64,000 nt of DNA, taken from assembly GCA_004020315.1 (NCBI GenBank), contig SAQG01000028.1, positions 23,299 to 87,298 of the forward strand. The letters run 5' to 3'. Source of the stretch: Mesorhizobium sp. (GTDB taxonomy: Bacteria; Pseudomonadota; Alphaproteobacteria; Rhizobiales; Rhizobiaceae). The position numbers and the translations under genes are program-made. Shown here piece after piece: positions 52,782 through 60,744 of this stretch. Position 1 is the stretch's first letter. Every line of letters starts with the position of its first letter. The notes beneath the pieces were generated by a model. It was not told where the DNA came from. It worked only from the letters and a program-made list of their open reading frames with translations, and searched no databases.

Positions 52782-52843
52782 GGAAGCCAACGGTGGTTAC
52801 CGCGATCGAAGTCATGGCTGTTCTTTCCATTAGCGCCACGTCC

Positions 52844-52983
52844 CCCTCCCCCTTGAGGGGAGGGTCCGGCCGAAGGCCGTGGGTGAGGTCCTCCGCGAAA
52901 CGCGCCAACGGAAAAGAACATCGAGCACTTCCGAGATGACCCCACCCGGACCTGCGGTCCGACCTCCCCCTCGAGGGGGAGGT
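52844..52983. repeat. Second palindromic repeat cluster between receptor and permease genes
   Basis: It contains the hairpin CCCTCCCC...GGGGAGGG (52844-52864), GGCC-GAA-GGCC, CGGACC-TGC-GGTCCG (52947-52961) and a perfect 22-bp palindrome centred on TCGA (52962-52983), ten bases from the receptor stop codon. On the transcript this last structure would follow the receptor gene directly and could stabilise its mRNA or attenuate the downstream genes. Confidence 0.75.
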
Positions 52984-52992
52984 AGCCGGCGC

Positions 52993-54249
52993 TTACTGCT
53001 GCGGCGCCGAGTCGATGATCGACTGCATGGTTTCCTGCGCGTTGGCGATGGCGCCATCGACGTCTTCGCCGAAGAAGACCTCGTTGATCATCTGGTTCCA
53101 CGGACCATTGGCGGAGTTGATCAAGTCGTTGAACACCACCGAATAGGGCGTGCGGCCCTTGGCCATGGCTTCGGCGGCGATCTTGTAGCGCGGGTCGAGT
53201 TCCCTGAGCGCCTCATTGGCGATGTCGCCGCGCACGGGAAGGCTGCCGTATTTTGCCAATATGGTCTGGCCTTCCAGCGAATAGGCGAAATCGAGGAACT
53301 CCTTCACCACCGCGACCTTCGTGGTGCCCTTGGTGACGACGAAATTGTCGCCGCCGGCAAAGGACGACCAGCCGCCGTCCTTGCCAGGCAGGAAGGTGAC
53401 GCCATAGTCGATGTCTGGATACTGGGTGTTCAGCGCGCCGATGGCGAAGGCGCCGGACGGCGAGATGCCGATATTGCCGGCGGCGAAGGCGGCAAAGAAG
53501 TTGGAGCCGGTGTCGGTCTGCGCGCCGGCCGGCACCAGATCCTTCTTGACCATCGATCGGTAAAGCTCGATGGCGCCGCGCAGCTGCGGGCTGTCGAGCG
53601 TCGCCTTCGAGCCGTCCTCGGTGAGGATGTCGCCGCCCGAGGCCCAGATCAGTGGCGTGAAGGTGAAGATGTTGCAGCCGCCGCAATTGCCGGAGAAGTA
53701 GAATCCCCTAGTGTCGCCGCCGAGCGCGTTGACCTTTTCGGCATAGGCTTCGATCTCGGCCCAGTTGGTCGGGCCCTTTTCAGGGTCGAGACCGGCCTGC
53801 TTGAACAGCTTTTTGTTCCAGATCAGCACCGAACTGTCGGCGGAGAACGGCAGCCCGTAGATGCGGCCCTTATAGGTGCCGGTTTTGACATGCGCCGGCG
53901 ACAGGCTGTTGAAATAAGGCAGGGATTTCGCCCAGTCGGTGATGTCTTCGAGCTGGCCGGCGGCAGCGAAGGACGGCGTGTAGATCAGGTCGAGCGAGAG
54001 CGCGTCGGGCGCGGTCCCACCGGCGGCGGCAGCACCATATTTCGGGATGATCTCGGCATTGGGGATGATGTCCAGCTTGACCTGGTTCTCATGCCCCTTG
54101 TTGAAGGCGTCGACGATGCGCGGCATGAAGTTCGAGCCGTCGGCACGAACCCAGATGTTGGCGGTCTCCGCGGCTGCGGACGGCCCGACGGTTGCCAGCG
54201 TGCCCAAAACGCTCGCGGCAAAGGCGAGCCCGGTAATTTTAGTTCTCAT
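52993..54249 (-). CDS. Sugar ABC transporter solute-binding protein, family 1
   Basis: A 418-residue periplasmic receptor with a signal peptide (residues 1-26, cleavage after SAAA) and the family-1 fold; GNCGGCNIFTFTPLIWASGGD near mid-length is the typical hinge region and has two cysteines. ATG 54249 is preceded by an ideal AGGAGGAGA; an earlier ATG at 54264 has no such site. It is the first structural gene after lacI and probably binds an arabinose-containing oligosaccharide, judged from the GH127 gene downstream. Confidence 0.93.
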   Translation of the reverse strand: MRTKITGLAFAASVLGTLATVGPSAAAETANIWVRADGSNFMPRIVDAFNKGHENQVKLDIIPNAEIIPKYGAAAAGGTAPDALSLDLIYTPSFAAAGQLEDITDWAKSLPYFNSLSPAHVKTGTYKGRIYGLPFSADSSVLIWNKKLFKQAGLDPEKGPTNWAEIEAYAEKVNALGGDTRGFYFSGNCGGCNIFTFTPLIWASGGDILTEDGSKATLDSPQLRGAIELYRSMVKKDLVPAGAQTDTGSNFFAAFAAGNIGISPSGAFAIGALNTQYPDIDYGVTFLPGKDGGWSSFAGGDNFVVTKGTTKVAVVKEFLDFAYSLEGQTILAKYGSLPVRGDIANEALRELDPRYKIAAEAMAKGRTPYSVVFNDLINSANGPWNQMINEVFFGEDVDGAIANAQETMQSIIDSAPQQ

Positions 54250-54314
54250 GGTTCTCCTCCTCATGTTTTTCTCCTCATTCGGCCGCGCTGCCCTGCAGGC
54301 GCGCGCAACCTGTC

Positions 54315-55373
54315 TCAACCGTCCGGCGGACGGCCGCAAGACTGACGCACCACCAGCCGGCACGGCAGTTTTCGGATGCCCGGCTCGGCGGGTTCGCCGC
54401 CGACGAGCGAAAGAAGTGTAAGACCGGCCTCGCGCCCGAGTGCCGCCAGGTTCATGTCGACGGAGGTCAGCGGCGGGCGGGTTGCCTCGGCCACGATCTG
54501 CCAATTGTCGAAACCGATGACGCCGACATCGTCCGGCACGCCAAGGCCGCGCTCGCGCAGCGCGTCGATGACGCCGCGCGCGATCTGGTCGTTTCCGCAA
54601 AAGACGGCATCGGGCTTTTCGCGCTTACCGTCCAAGAGCTGGCCATCGAAGAGCTTCTTCACCGCCTCGTGACCCCACGCTTCCGACCACGATCCGAGCA
54701 ATGGTTCCATGACCGGCAAGCCTTTCTCGGTCAGCACGTCACGATAGGCCTGCGCCCGCGCGTGCACCACGGCAAAACTCGCCGGCCCGGTGACATGGGC
54801 GATGCGCCGCCGGCCAAGCCGCCAAAAGTGCTCGACCGCCAGGCGCGCGCCGCCGGCATCGTCAGACACGAAAGCGATCGCGCCGGGATCGGGCTGGGTG
54901 AAGGCGTAAATCGTGGGAACGCCGAGATTGGACAGATCGACCGGCAGATGGCGGTCGATGCGCTTGCCGGTGGCGATGATACCGTCGACGCGCTTGTCGA
55001 GCATGGCATCGACATGGAGCTGGCCGAGACGCTGGTCGTCCTCGACATTGCAGAGAAACACCGAGACGCCCTTGTCGACCAGCGCATCCGAAATGCCCGA
55101 CATGACCGGCAGCGAAAAGCGGCCATAGGTGTCGTTGGTCAACAGCCCGACGGTAAAACTGCGCCGACGCAGCAGGCTTTGCGCCAGGCTGTTCGGCCGA
55201 AAGCCAAGCCGCTGCGCCGTCTCGCGAATGCGCTCCCGCGTCTCGGCGGTCATCCGCCCCTGCCCGTTCAGCGCTTTTGATGCCGTGGCGACGCTGACGC
55301 CGGCAAGGGAGGCCACCTCACGCAGGGTGACTGGCTTGGTGAAAGTGGGCGCTGGCGAGGCGTCGGAGGCCAT
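54315..55373 (-). CDS. LacI-family transcriptional regulator
   Basis: A 352-residue LacI/GalR protein. Residues about 15-65 form the helix-turn-helix and hinge (VTLREVASLAGVSVATASKALNGQG-type start and RLGFRPNSLAQSLLRRRS); the rest is a periplasmic-binding-like sugar sensor ending RQSCGRPPDG. It is 65 bp upstream of the receptor gene on the same strand, so it probably controls the whole operon and itself through the two palindromes upstream. Confidence 0.94.
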   Translation of the reverse strand: MASDASPAPTFTKPVTLREVASLAGVSVATASKALNGQGRMTAETRERIRETAQRLGFRPNSLAQSLLRRRSFTVGLLTNDTYGRFSLPVMSGISDALVDKGVSVFLCNVEDDQRLGQLHVDAMLDKRVDGIIATGKRIDRHLPVDLSNLGVPTIYAFTQPDPGAIAFVSDDAGGARLAVEHFWRLGRRRIAHVTGPASFAVVHARAQAYRDVLTEKGLPVMEPLLGSWSEAWGHEAVKKLFDGQLLDGKREKPDAVFCGNDQIARGVIDALRERGLGVPDDVGVIGFDNWQIVAEATRPPLTSVDMNLAALGREAGLTLLSLVGGEPAEPGIRKLPCRLVVRQSCGRPPDG

Positions 55374-55398
55374 GTTTTGGGTATCGGTCCCTTCGAGT

Positions 55399-55486
55399 TG
55401 GGAAAAGCTTTTCTCTTATGGGCCAGCCGCGTGTCGATTTGGGTGGTCGATGAATGCTGGAAAGCTTGGGAAAAGGTTTTCTCAAA
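55399..55486. promoter_or_regulatory. Two LacI-type operators upstream of lacI
   Basis: GAAAAGCTTTTC (55402-55413), a perfect palindrome, and GAAAAGGTTTTC (55470-55481) lie in almost identical contexts (TTGGGAAAAGSTTTTCTC). Their centres are 68 bp apart, about six and a half helical turns. LacI-family sites have this dyad form; two copies would allow looping or cooperative repression. Confidence 0.7.
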
Positions 55487-55541
55487 GGGAGATTAGGACG
55501 AGAATGCGGGTAAGGCAAGTGGGCGTGGCGCCGATCTTTTT

Positions 55542-56399
55542 TCAAGTGTCGGAACAGGATTCGCTATCCACGGCTTTGCGATTCTTTTTCGCCCCGGCAT
55601 TCAAGCCATGAGTGGCAGCTCGAATGAGCGGCCCGAAACGTTCTTCAAATTCCTCCCAAAGTTGATCATAGAGGGTATCGAGCAAACGAACGAGGCGCCG
55701 CGTTGCGCGATTGAAATCACGTTGCAGTTCAACAAGGGCCTCCTTAAAGAATCGCGTGACGTTGATGCGTCGACCAAACTGGTCCTCGCCTTTGATACCT
55801 CGGTACCGATGCTCGAACAGCGCAGCCATCCGAAACGTCGCATCGTCTTGCGTAAAGCCCCGTTCCACGCCTTGATGCACGCGGAAGTTTCGTTCAGCCC
55901 TGAGTTGCCCTTGATCAACGAGCATGTCGTCCAGGATCGCTATCACCGTCGGGGCAATGCCTTTCTTGCGTAACGTCTCAACCGTGCAATTTCTCGCCCT
56001 GATACCGCACTGAAAAACCTGGTTCGTCAGAAGCAGCGCGCAGTCGACGACTGATACGTAACGCACAAGAAATACATCGAGGGCGACCGTGAGCCATTCG
56101 TAGCGCGATACCGGAAAGTCGCGAAAATTCGTTGGAAGCGGTTTTGGCCACAATAAGTTACCAACTAGGTTGAGTGACTCAACGCGCGACGCCAAAGCAT
56201 GTACATATTCATTCGCTTCGAGAGCGTACTTACAATCAGGATGCTTGTTGACCTCATCCCAGCTGTCGAAGTTCATGCCGACGATGCTGAGTTCGTAAAC
56301 GCGGCCAATGAATGCGTGATGGTCCGACTTCAGGATATGTCGGGCGAGCGGCGCTGAACGCGCCCGCTTCGGCTTGGCCAACTCCTCATCAGTTGTCAT
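55542..56399 (-). CDS. HEPN-motif protein of unknown function
   Basis: A 285-residue, largely helical protein that I cannot place in a characterised family. Residues 170-175 read RNFRVH, an exact R-N-x3-H motif as in the active sites of HEPN ribonucleases, set between predicted helices (105-135 before, 215-255 after). The C-terminus is basic and low in complexity (GAKKNRKAV). ATG 56399 is used; the open frame upstream overlaps the divergent gene and is non-coding. It is divergent from a ParB-like gene with 97 bp between starts, and base composition is less GC-biased than in the flanking operons. A toxin or defence role is inferred from motif and context. Confidence 0.7.
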   Translation of the reverse strand: MTTDEELAKPKRARSAPLARHILKSDHHAFIGRVYELSIVGMNFDSWDEVNKHPDCKYALEANEYVHALASRVESLNLVGNLLWPKPLPTNFRDFPVSRYEWLTVALDVFLVRYVSVVDCALLLTNQVFQCGIRARNCTVETLRKKGIAPTVIAILDDMLVDQGQLRAERNFRVHQGVERGFTQDDATFRMAALFEHRYRGIKGEDQFGRRINVTRFFKEALVELQRDFNRATRRLVRLLDTLYDQLWEEFEERFGPLIRAATHGLNAGAKKNRKAVDSESCSDT

Positions 56400-56496
56400 G
56401 GTCTCTGTCACGTGTATTGTTTTCCCGGCTGTTCGCGAGCCATAGCACATGAGGCGCGTCCGGGAGTATTTTGTGCCGGTTATGGTGGAGGGGTAA

Positions 56497-57801
56497 ATGG
56501 CTATTCGAAAAGTAGCGCTCAATGCGCTGCTCGTGAACCGCGCGAACGACCGGCACGGCGAACTTGAAAACGAAACCGCGGCAATTGCGCAACTGTTTGC
56601 ATCGCAAGAACAGCACATGCGCAATTTGGCGAAGGACCTGGCCGCTAAGGGCGAGGTTTTCGAACCGCCGCTTGTGTTCCCCGACGGCGAGAAATTCGTT
56701 GTCGCCGACGGCAATCGACGTACTACCTGCCTAAAACTACTATCTGCACCACGCCGCGCGCCGACTGTGGAGTTGCAGCAGTTCTTCACGGAGTTGCGCA
56801 AGCAATGGAGAGGTAAGTTCCCCGAGAGGATCGAGTGTCAGGTCGAGACTGACCGCGATCGCGTCGATGACATCCTCTTCCGCCGCCACACTGGCGTTCA
56901 AGGCGGCATAGGGCAAAGCAACTGGAACGATCGGATGAAAAACAACTTCGTCATCCGAACTGGGAAAGGCAGTGGGCTGCACGTGGCTGACGAGATTGAG
57001 GCAAGGCTGAAGGCGGCGAAAATGCTGCCCAGCCGAAAGATTCCTCGATCCAATATGAACCGCCTGCTTTCAGCTGAATCGTTGCGTAACCGGTTGGGAA
57101 TTTCGGTTCGCAAGGGGAAATTAGAGTTCATTCGTGAAGAGCAGGCGACGCTCCGTGCTCTGCAACGTGTCGCCAATGATCTAGCCACGCGAACCATTAC
57201 CCTGGAAGACATTTGGGATACGGAGGTTAAGCTTGAATACATAGATAATCTTGACCGCGAAGGCGTCCTTCCGACAGTGGCGCCGAAAACCAAGGCGACT
57301 CCAGCCTCAGCGTCGACACCAACCTACCCTACACCACAGAGGCCGAGTGCGTCCAAAACCGCACCATGGCCGCATCTCATCCCTAACGTGAATTACGGAG
57401 TGACGTGGACTGCACACCTCCAGCGCCACCGCGAAATTTGGGAAGAGCTACAGTTTAAGCTGAAACTTTCTGAGCACCCGAACGCTATCTCAGTACTGCT
57501 GCGCGTTCTGCTTGAGCTCTCTCTCGAGAAATATATCAAAGAGACATCACTGACCTCAGTCCACGAGAATGATAAGCTTGCCCAAAAAGCTGGGAAGGCG
57601 GCAGAAGATATGCATGCAAAGGGTAAATTAGATAAGAAGTATCTCGGAGTGATAAATAAACTCAAGCAGGGCGAAAACCTCATCTCGATGGACACACTAA
57701 ATCGCTATGTCCACTCGCCGAATTTTAATGTGTCGCCAGAGCATCTGAAAATGCTGTGGGGCACCCTCTCCGCCTTCGTGGTCCTCTGCCTGACAGCTTG
57801 A
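56497..57801 (+). CDS. ParB-like (DGNRR) domain protein
   Basis: A 434-residue protein. The N-terminal domain (about 1-150) is ParB/Srx-like: NRANDRH near residue 15, HMRNLAKDLAAKGEV and VVADGNRRTTCLKLL (DGNRR at 71-75), the nucleotide-binding motif of this fold, followed by FRRHTGVQGG. A Pro/Ser/Thr-rich linker (about 262-290) leads to a helical C-terminal domain (about 300-434) with SVHENDKLAQK and YVHSPNF. ParB-fold proteins bind CTP or ATP and some are nucleases. Start ATG 56497 follows GGTGGAGGGG. It does not look like a plasmid partition protein, because no parA or parS is present; a place in a defence module is inference. Confidence 0.75.
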   Translation: MAIRKVALNALLVNRANDRHGELENETAAIAQLFASQEQHMRNLAKDLAAKGEVFEPPLVFPDGEKFVVADGNRRTTCLKLLSAPRRAPTVELQQFFTELRKQWRGKFPERIECQVETDRDRVDDILFRRHTGVQGGIGQSNWNDRMKNNFVIRTGKGSGLHVADEIEARLKAAKMLPSRKIPRSNMNRLLSAESLRNRLGISVRKGKLEFIREEQATLRALQRVANDLATRTITLEDIWDTEVKLEYIDNLDREGVLPTVAPKTKATPASASTPTYPTPQRPSASKTAPWPHLIPNVNYGVTWTAHLQRHREIWEELQFKLKLSEHPNAISVLLRVLLELSLEKYIKETSLTSVHENDKLAQKAGKAAEDMHAKGKLDKKYLGVINKLKQGENLISMDTLNRYVHSPNFNVSPEHLKMLWGTLSAFVVLCLTA

Positions 57802-57819
57802 AACCTTCGAGGTGAGCGA

Positions 57820-58862
57820 ATGACTCTCGTTGCAGGTCTGAGTGTGGGCGGGCTGCCTGCATTTATAGGCGACTTACTGGTCTCATGGCGTGTCCCATCC
57901 GCTGTTGATCTACCGACCCAGCATCGGGAAGGAGTCCATCCTGGGTTGGGCCAAGATCACGCTGCTGGCCTCGCTCAAAAGCTCATAATAGTCCGACCAT
58001 ATCTGATGCTTGCCTGGGCCGGAGAGCGCGCAGAAGTGAACCGAATGATCCGCGAACTCGATAGCTTGTTGCCACCGGACACAGCAGATCTGCGCGCCCC
58101 TGAGGTGATACTAGAAATTCTCAACACGTGCGAAGCAAGCACCGAGTTGGTTGCTTTGCTGATAGTGGCCGAAGAAATTTATCCCTTCGGCGTTCGTACA
58201 CGCGGGTTCGAGCTGAACAACAAGCGAATCTACCTCCTTGGCAGCGGCGCGTCGGACTTCTTTGAGTATTTGCAAATGCATCCCGACCTTTTGCCCGATC
58301 AAGAGCGGGCGGATGGGCAAGTTGCGCGGGCTATCATGCTTCGCTTCGCAGCCCGGGCCATGGTGTTGCAGTGGACTATCGGAAAAGGGCTTCAAGACTC
58401 GTGGGGTGGGGCTTCGAGGTCGCCTACCCTGAAAGAGACGGGTTTAGAAAGATCGGTAATCTCATGGTTAGAGCATGGATGATCGATGAGGAAGGTGCCT
58501 ACCACAATTCCGGGCGATCGTTCTTCTTGCGGTACTATGGGCAGGATCTCCACCTGAGTTGGTTCAGCCCGGGTGAAAAGACTTACATTGTCCATTCCCC
58601 TCTCGGCAAAGCACTTCAGATCCCAGAACATGAGGAAGTTCATCCCGAGTGGATGCTCGATGTTTTTGTGATGAAGAAGAACGGTTCGTTCGTCGAATTT
58701 GCTCGTTTCCAGCCTCCCCACCGGCCAGCCGCAGATCGAATTCATTTGGAGAATGGTCTGCTAGTCGGGTGGTCTATGGATCAGCGGTATGTCGAGCTGT
58801 GCGCGAAGAAGGCGGGCCAAGCGGCCGATAAGGGTGCACGCTTCGAGATGACCCGCTATTAA
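57820..58862 (+). pseudogene. Putative Ntn-hydrolase-like protein, interrupted by a frameshift
   Basis: The first frame (57820-58482) encodes 220 residues starting MTLVAGLSVGGLPAFIGDLL, with GLAQKLIIVRPYLMLAWAG; Thr2, the inner strand and this segment resemble proteasome-like Ntn hydrolases. After SWGG the frame changes: the continuation GFEVAYPERDGFRKIGNL lies in the frame of 58371-58862 and runs to the stop at 58860-58862. One extra G in the run 58408-58411 would join the two into a protein of about 347 residues. It is 18 bp after the ParB-like gene, so it belongs to the same unit. It may be a dead gene, a phase-variable one or a sequencing error. Confidence 0.7.
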
Positions 58863-58935
58863 TTCGGCTTGTTGGCGATGATCAGCTGCATCATCAGCTG
58901 CGTCGGATCGACTGACGTCGCGTGCCGGTGGTGCC

Positions 58936-59835
58936 TCACTGCTTGAAGCAGTTCTCGCGGTGCCATTGCAAGAAACGGGGATGCGGGCGTTCAAACTGTC
59001 GGCCCGGCGGAAGCGCGCGGCGAGTCTTGTTTATGAATGCCTGCACGCTATCGAGGTCATTGACCTGTCGTGAGATCAGAATTTCCAGATCGTCGGATAG
59101 GCTGATCAATCCGCGATCGAACATCCAGTGCGCTGTACCGGATAGTGCGATCCCATTGTTGATGACATCAGGCCCGTTCGCTTCGACCGGGCGAATATGG
59201 GCGGCAGAAACCTCGGCTCGACCGCCGCCATTTATCAACTTGAGTCCCGTGATCGCGCACCGCTCATCGTAAGAGCGCAAGACGATGCGACGGAAAATGC
59301 GGTCCCGCACAATTCGCGATCCGATGTAGCTTACGCGATCACGGCTCTGCTCGAATTCGAATGGCGCCTGCTCATCTTGAAAGCCGGTAGAGGTGCCTAC
59401 GTCATCAACGCGCGGTAGCAGCAACTCGTTCGTGTCCAGGCCCAGATCGATAATGCGGTTGAAATCGGCTGGGCTGATTGGGCGGACGGCAGATTGAGCA
59501 CGACCGGAAATCCGTCCTTGGTCGTTGAGCAAGCCTCGTTCAACGAGACCATCGGTTCCGTTAAATGGAACTGGGTTGACGAAATCGAGGTAGGTTCCAG
59601 GCTCAATCAGAGCGAGGTACATGTCAGGCGTCGCAGGATCGGGAATGACCTGTTGGATCTTGGCTACGGCGAAATAGCCCCGGGTCTCGGCCACCTTGCT
59701 AGGCTCGTAGTAGATGATCCAGTCGCCGACGCATGCGTCGACACGGCGTAGATACTGCCTAGGAAACTGGTATCGCTCCGCGGGGCTGTCATCATAGATC
59801 GAATCTGAGCGGTGAATGAATACCCCGAACCCCAT
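58936..59835 (-). CDS. HNH endonuclease with N-terminal PUA/EVE-like domain
   Basis: A 299-residue protein. Residues 1-95 (GVFIHRSDSIYDD, CVGDWIIYYEP, GYFAVAKI, YLALIEPG) have the look of a PUA-like fold such as EVE or ASCH, which in restriction enzymes reads modified bases; this part is inferred. Residues about 170-255 are an HNH_2-type nuclease: DERCAITGLKL, AAHIRP (His 213), VINNGIAL, and TAHWMFDRGLISL (His 236). Such fusions are typical of modification-dependent restriction endonucleases. The gene converges on the frameshifted Ntn-like gene. Its promoter region has ATCTGATA twice (59876-59883, 59889-59896). Confidence 0.85.
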   Translation of the reverse strand: MGFGVFIHRSDSIYDDSPAERYQFPRQYLRRVDACVGDWIIYYEPSKVAETRGYFAVAKIQQVIPDPATPDMYLALIEPGTYLDFVNPVPFNGTDGLVERGLLNDQGRISGRAQSAVRPISPADFNRIIDLGLDTNELLLPRVDDVGTSTGFQDEQAPFEFEQSRDRVSYIGSRIVRDRIFRRIVLRSYDERCAITGLKLINGGGRAEVSAAHIRPVEANGPDVINNGIALSGTAHWMFDRGLISLSDDLEILISRQVNDLDSVQAFINKTRRALPPGRQFERPHPRFLQWHRENCFKQ

Positions 59836-59963
59836 GATCTTTTTACAATGTGTTCCTTCGAAGTACCTACCCTAGATCTGATATCAAAATCTGATACTGA
59901 GAGCTTAGTCTAGGCCAGAGAAACACTTCCCCTATACTTTTTTTACCGCGGCCCCTCCCCGCT

Positions 59964-60600
59964 TCACTCCATCTCCATCTCAACAAACCTCGTCACCTTG
60001 GGCGGCCGGAAGCGCGCGGCCGGGTAGACCGTGTAGATGCCGCCGGAGGGCAGCTGCCACTCGGGCAGGATGTGGACGAGCCGCCCTGCGGCGAGCTCGT
60101 CCCTCACCAGGAAATCCGGCAGCACCGACAGGCCGGCGCCGGCGCGGACAGCCGCCAGCACTGCCGGCGTTGCGTCGATGGCGATCGTTGCCTGCATGCG
60201 CACGGCCGCCCCATGCTCGTCGTCGCCGCGCGAAAATTGCCATAGCAGCGGTTCGCGCAGCGCCATGTTGGCGACGAAGGGCAGCCCGGCTAGGTCTTGC
60301 GGTTCGCCGGCCGTGAACCGGCCGGCAAACTCCGCGCCGCACACCATGAACTGCCTGAAAGTGCCGATCCGCCGCGCCTGCAGGCTGGAATCGGCCAACC
60401 AGCCGACGCGGATCGCCACGTCCATCCCACCGGAAGCCAGGTCGATGGTCTCGTCGCCCAGCGTCAACTCCACCCGGCAGGCGGGATAGCGCGCGCTGAA
60501 GGCGGCGACCACCGGCACCATCGCCGACGTGCCGTAGTCGTCGGACGCCGCGATGCGCAGCGTGCCGGTCGACTCGGCGGCGGCCTGCGCGAGCTCGTCG
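59964..60600 (-). pseudogene. LysR regulator fragment (C-terminal part only)
   Basis: The frame encodes the effector domain of a LysR protein (STGTLRIAASDDYGTSAM through FVEMEME) that is nearly identical to the intact LysR at 61842-62762, offset by exactly 1926 bp. Homology stops near 60600, just upstream of where the dimerisation helix would start, so the helix-turn-helix is missing. The open frame continues to 60932, but that part is antisense to the next gene and unrelated to LysR. It is probably non-functional, since it cannot bind DNA. Confidence 0.85.
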
Positions 60601-60744
60601 CTGGAGCGCTTCGCCCCGACCGTTGCTGAGCCAGCCCATAAAGCCAGGAGACCACTTTGCAACGAGGCCTGGGCTACGGCTTGAAACGAGAACAAGCCGC
60701 CCCAATTCCCTCCAGCAAAGTCAGCTTGTATTCGGAGGGCGCCG

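Noticed and set aside
56497..57801. Plasmid or chromosome partition ParB
   Set aside because: Only the DGNRR-type domain is shared; the helix-turn-helix typical of ParB is not seen, and there is no parA gene or parS-like site nearby.
55374..60744. Integrative element with integrase, att sites or tRNA around the defence-like island
   Set aside because: No integrase, transposase, tRNA gene or convincing flanking direct repeats could be seen, so the island's borders are described only by gene content.
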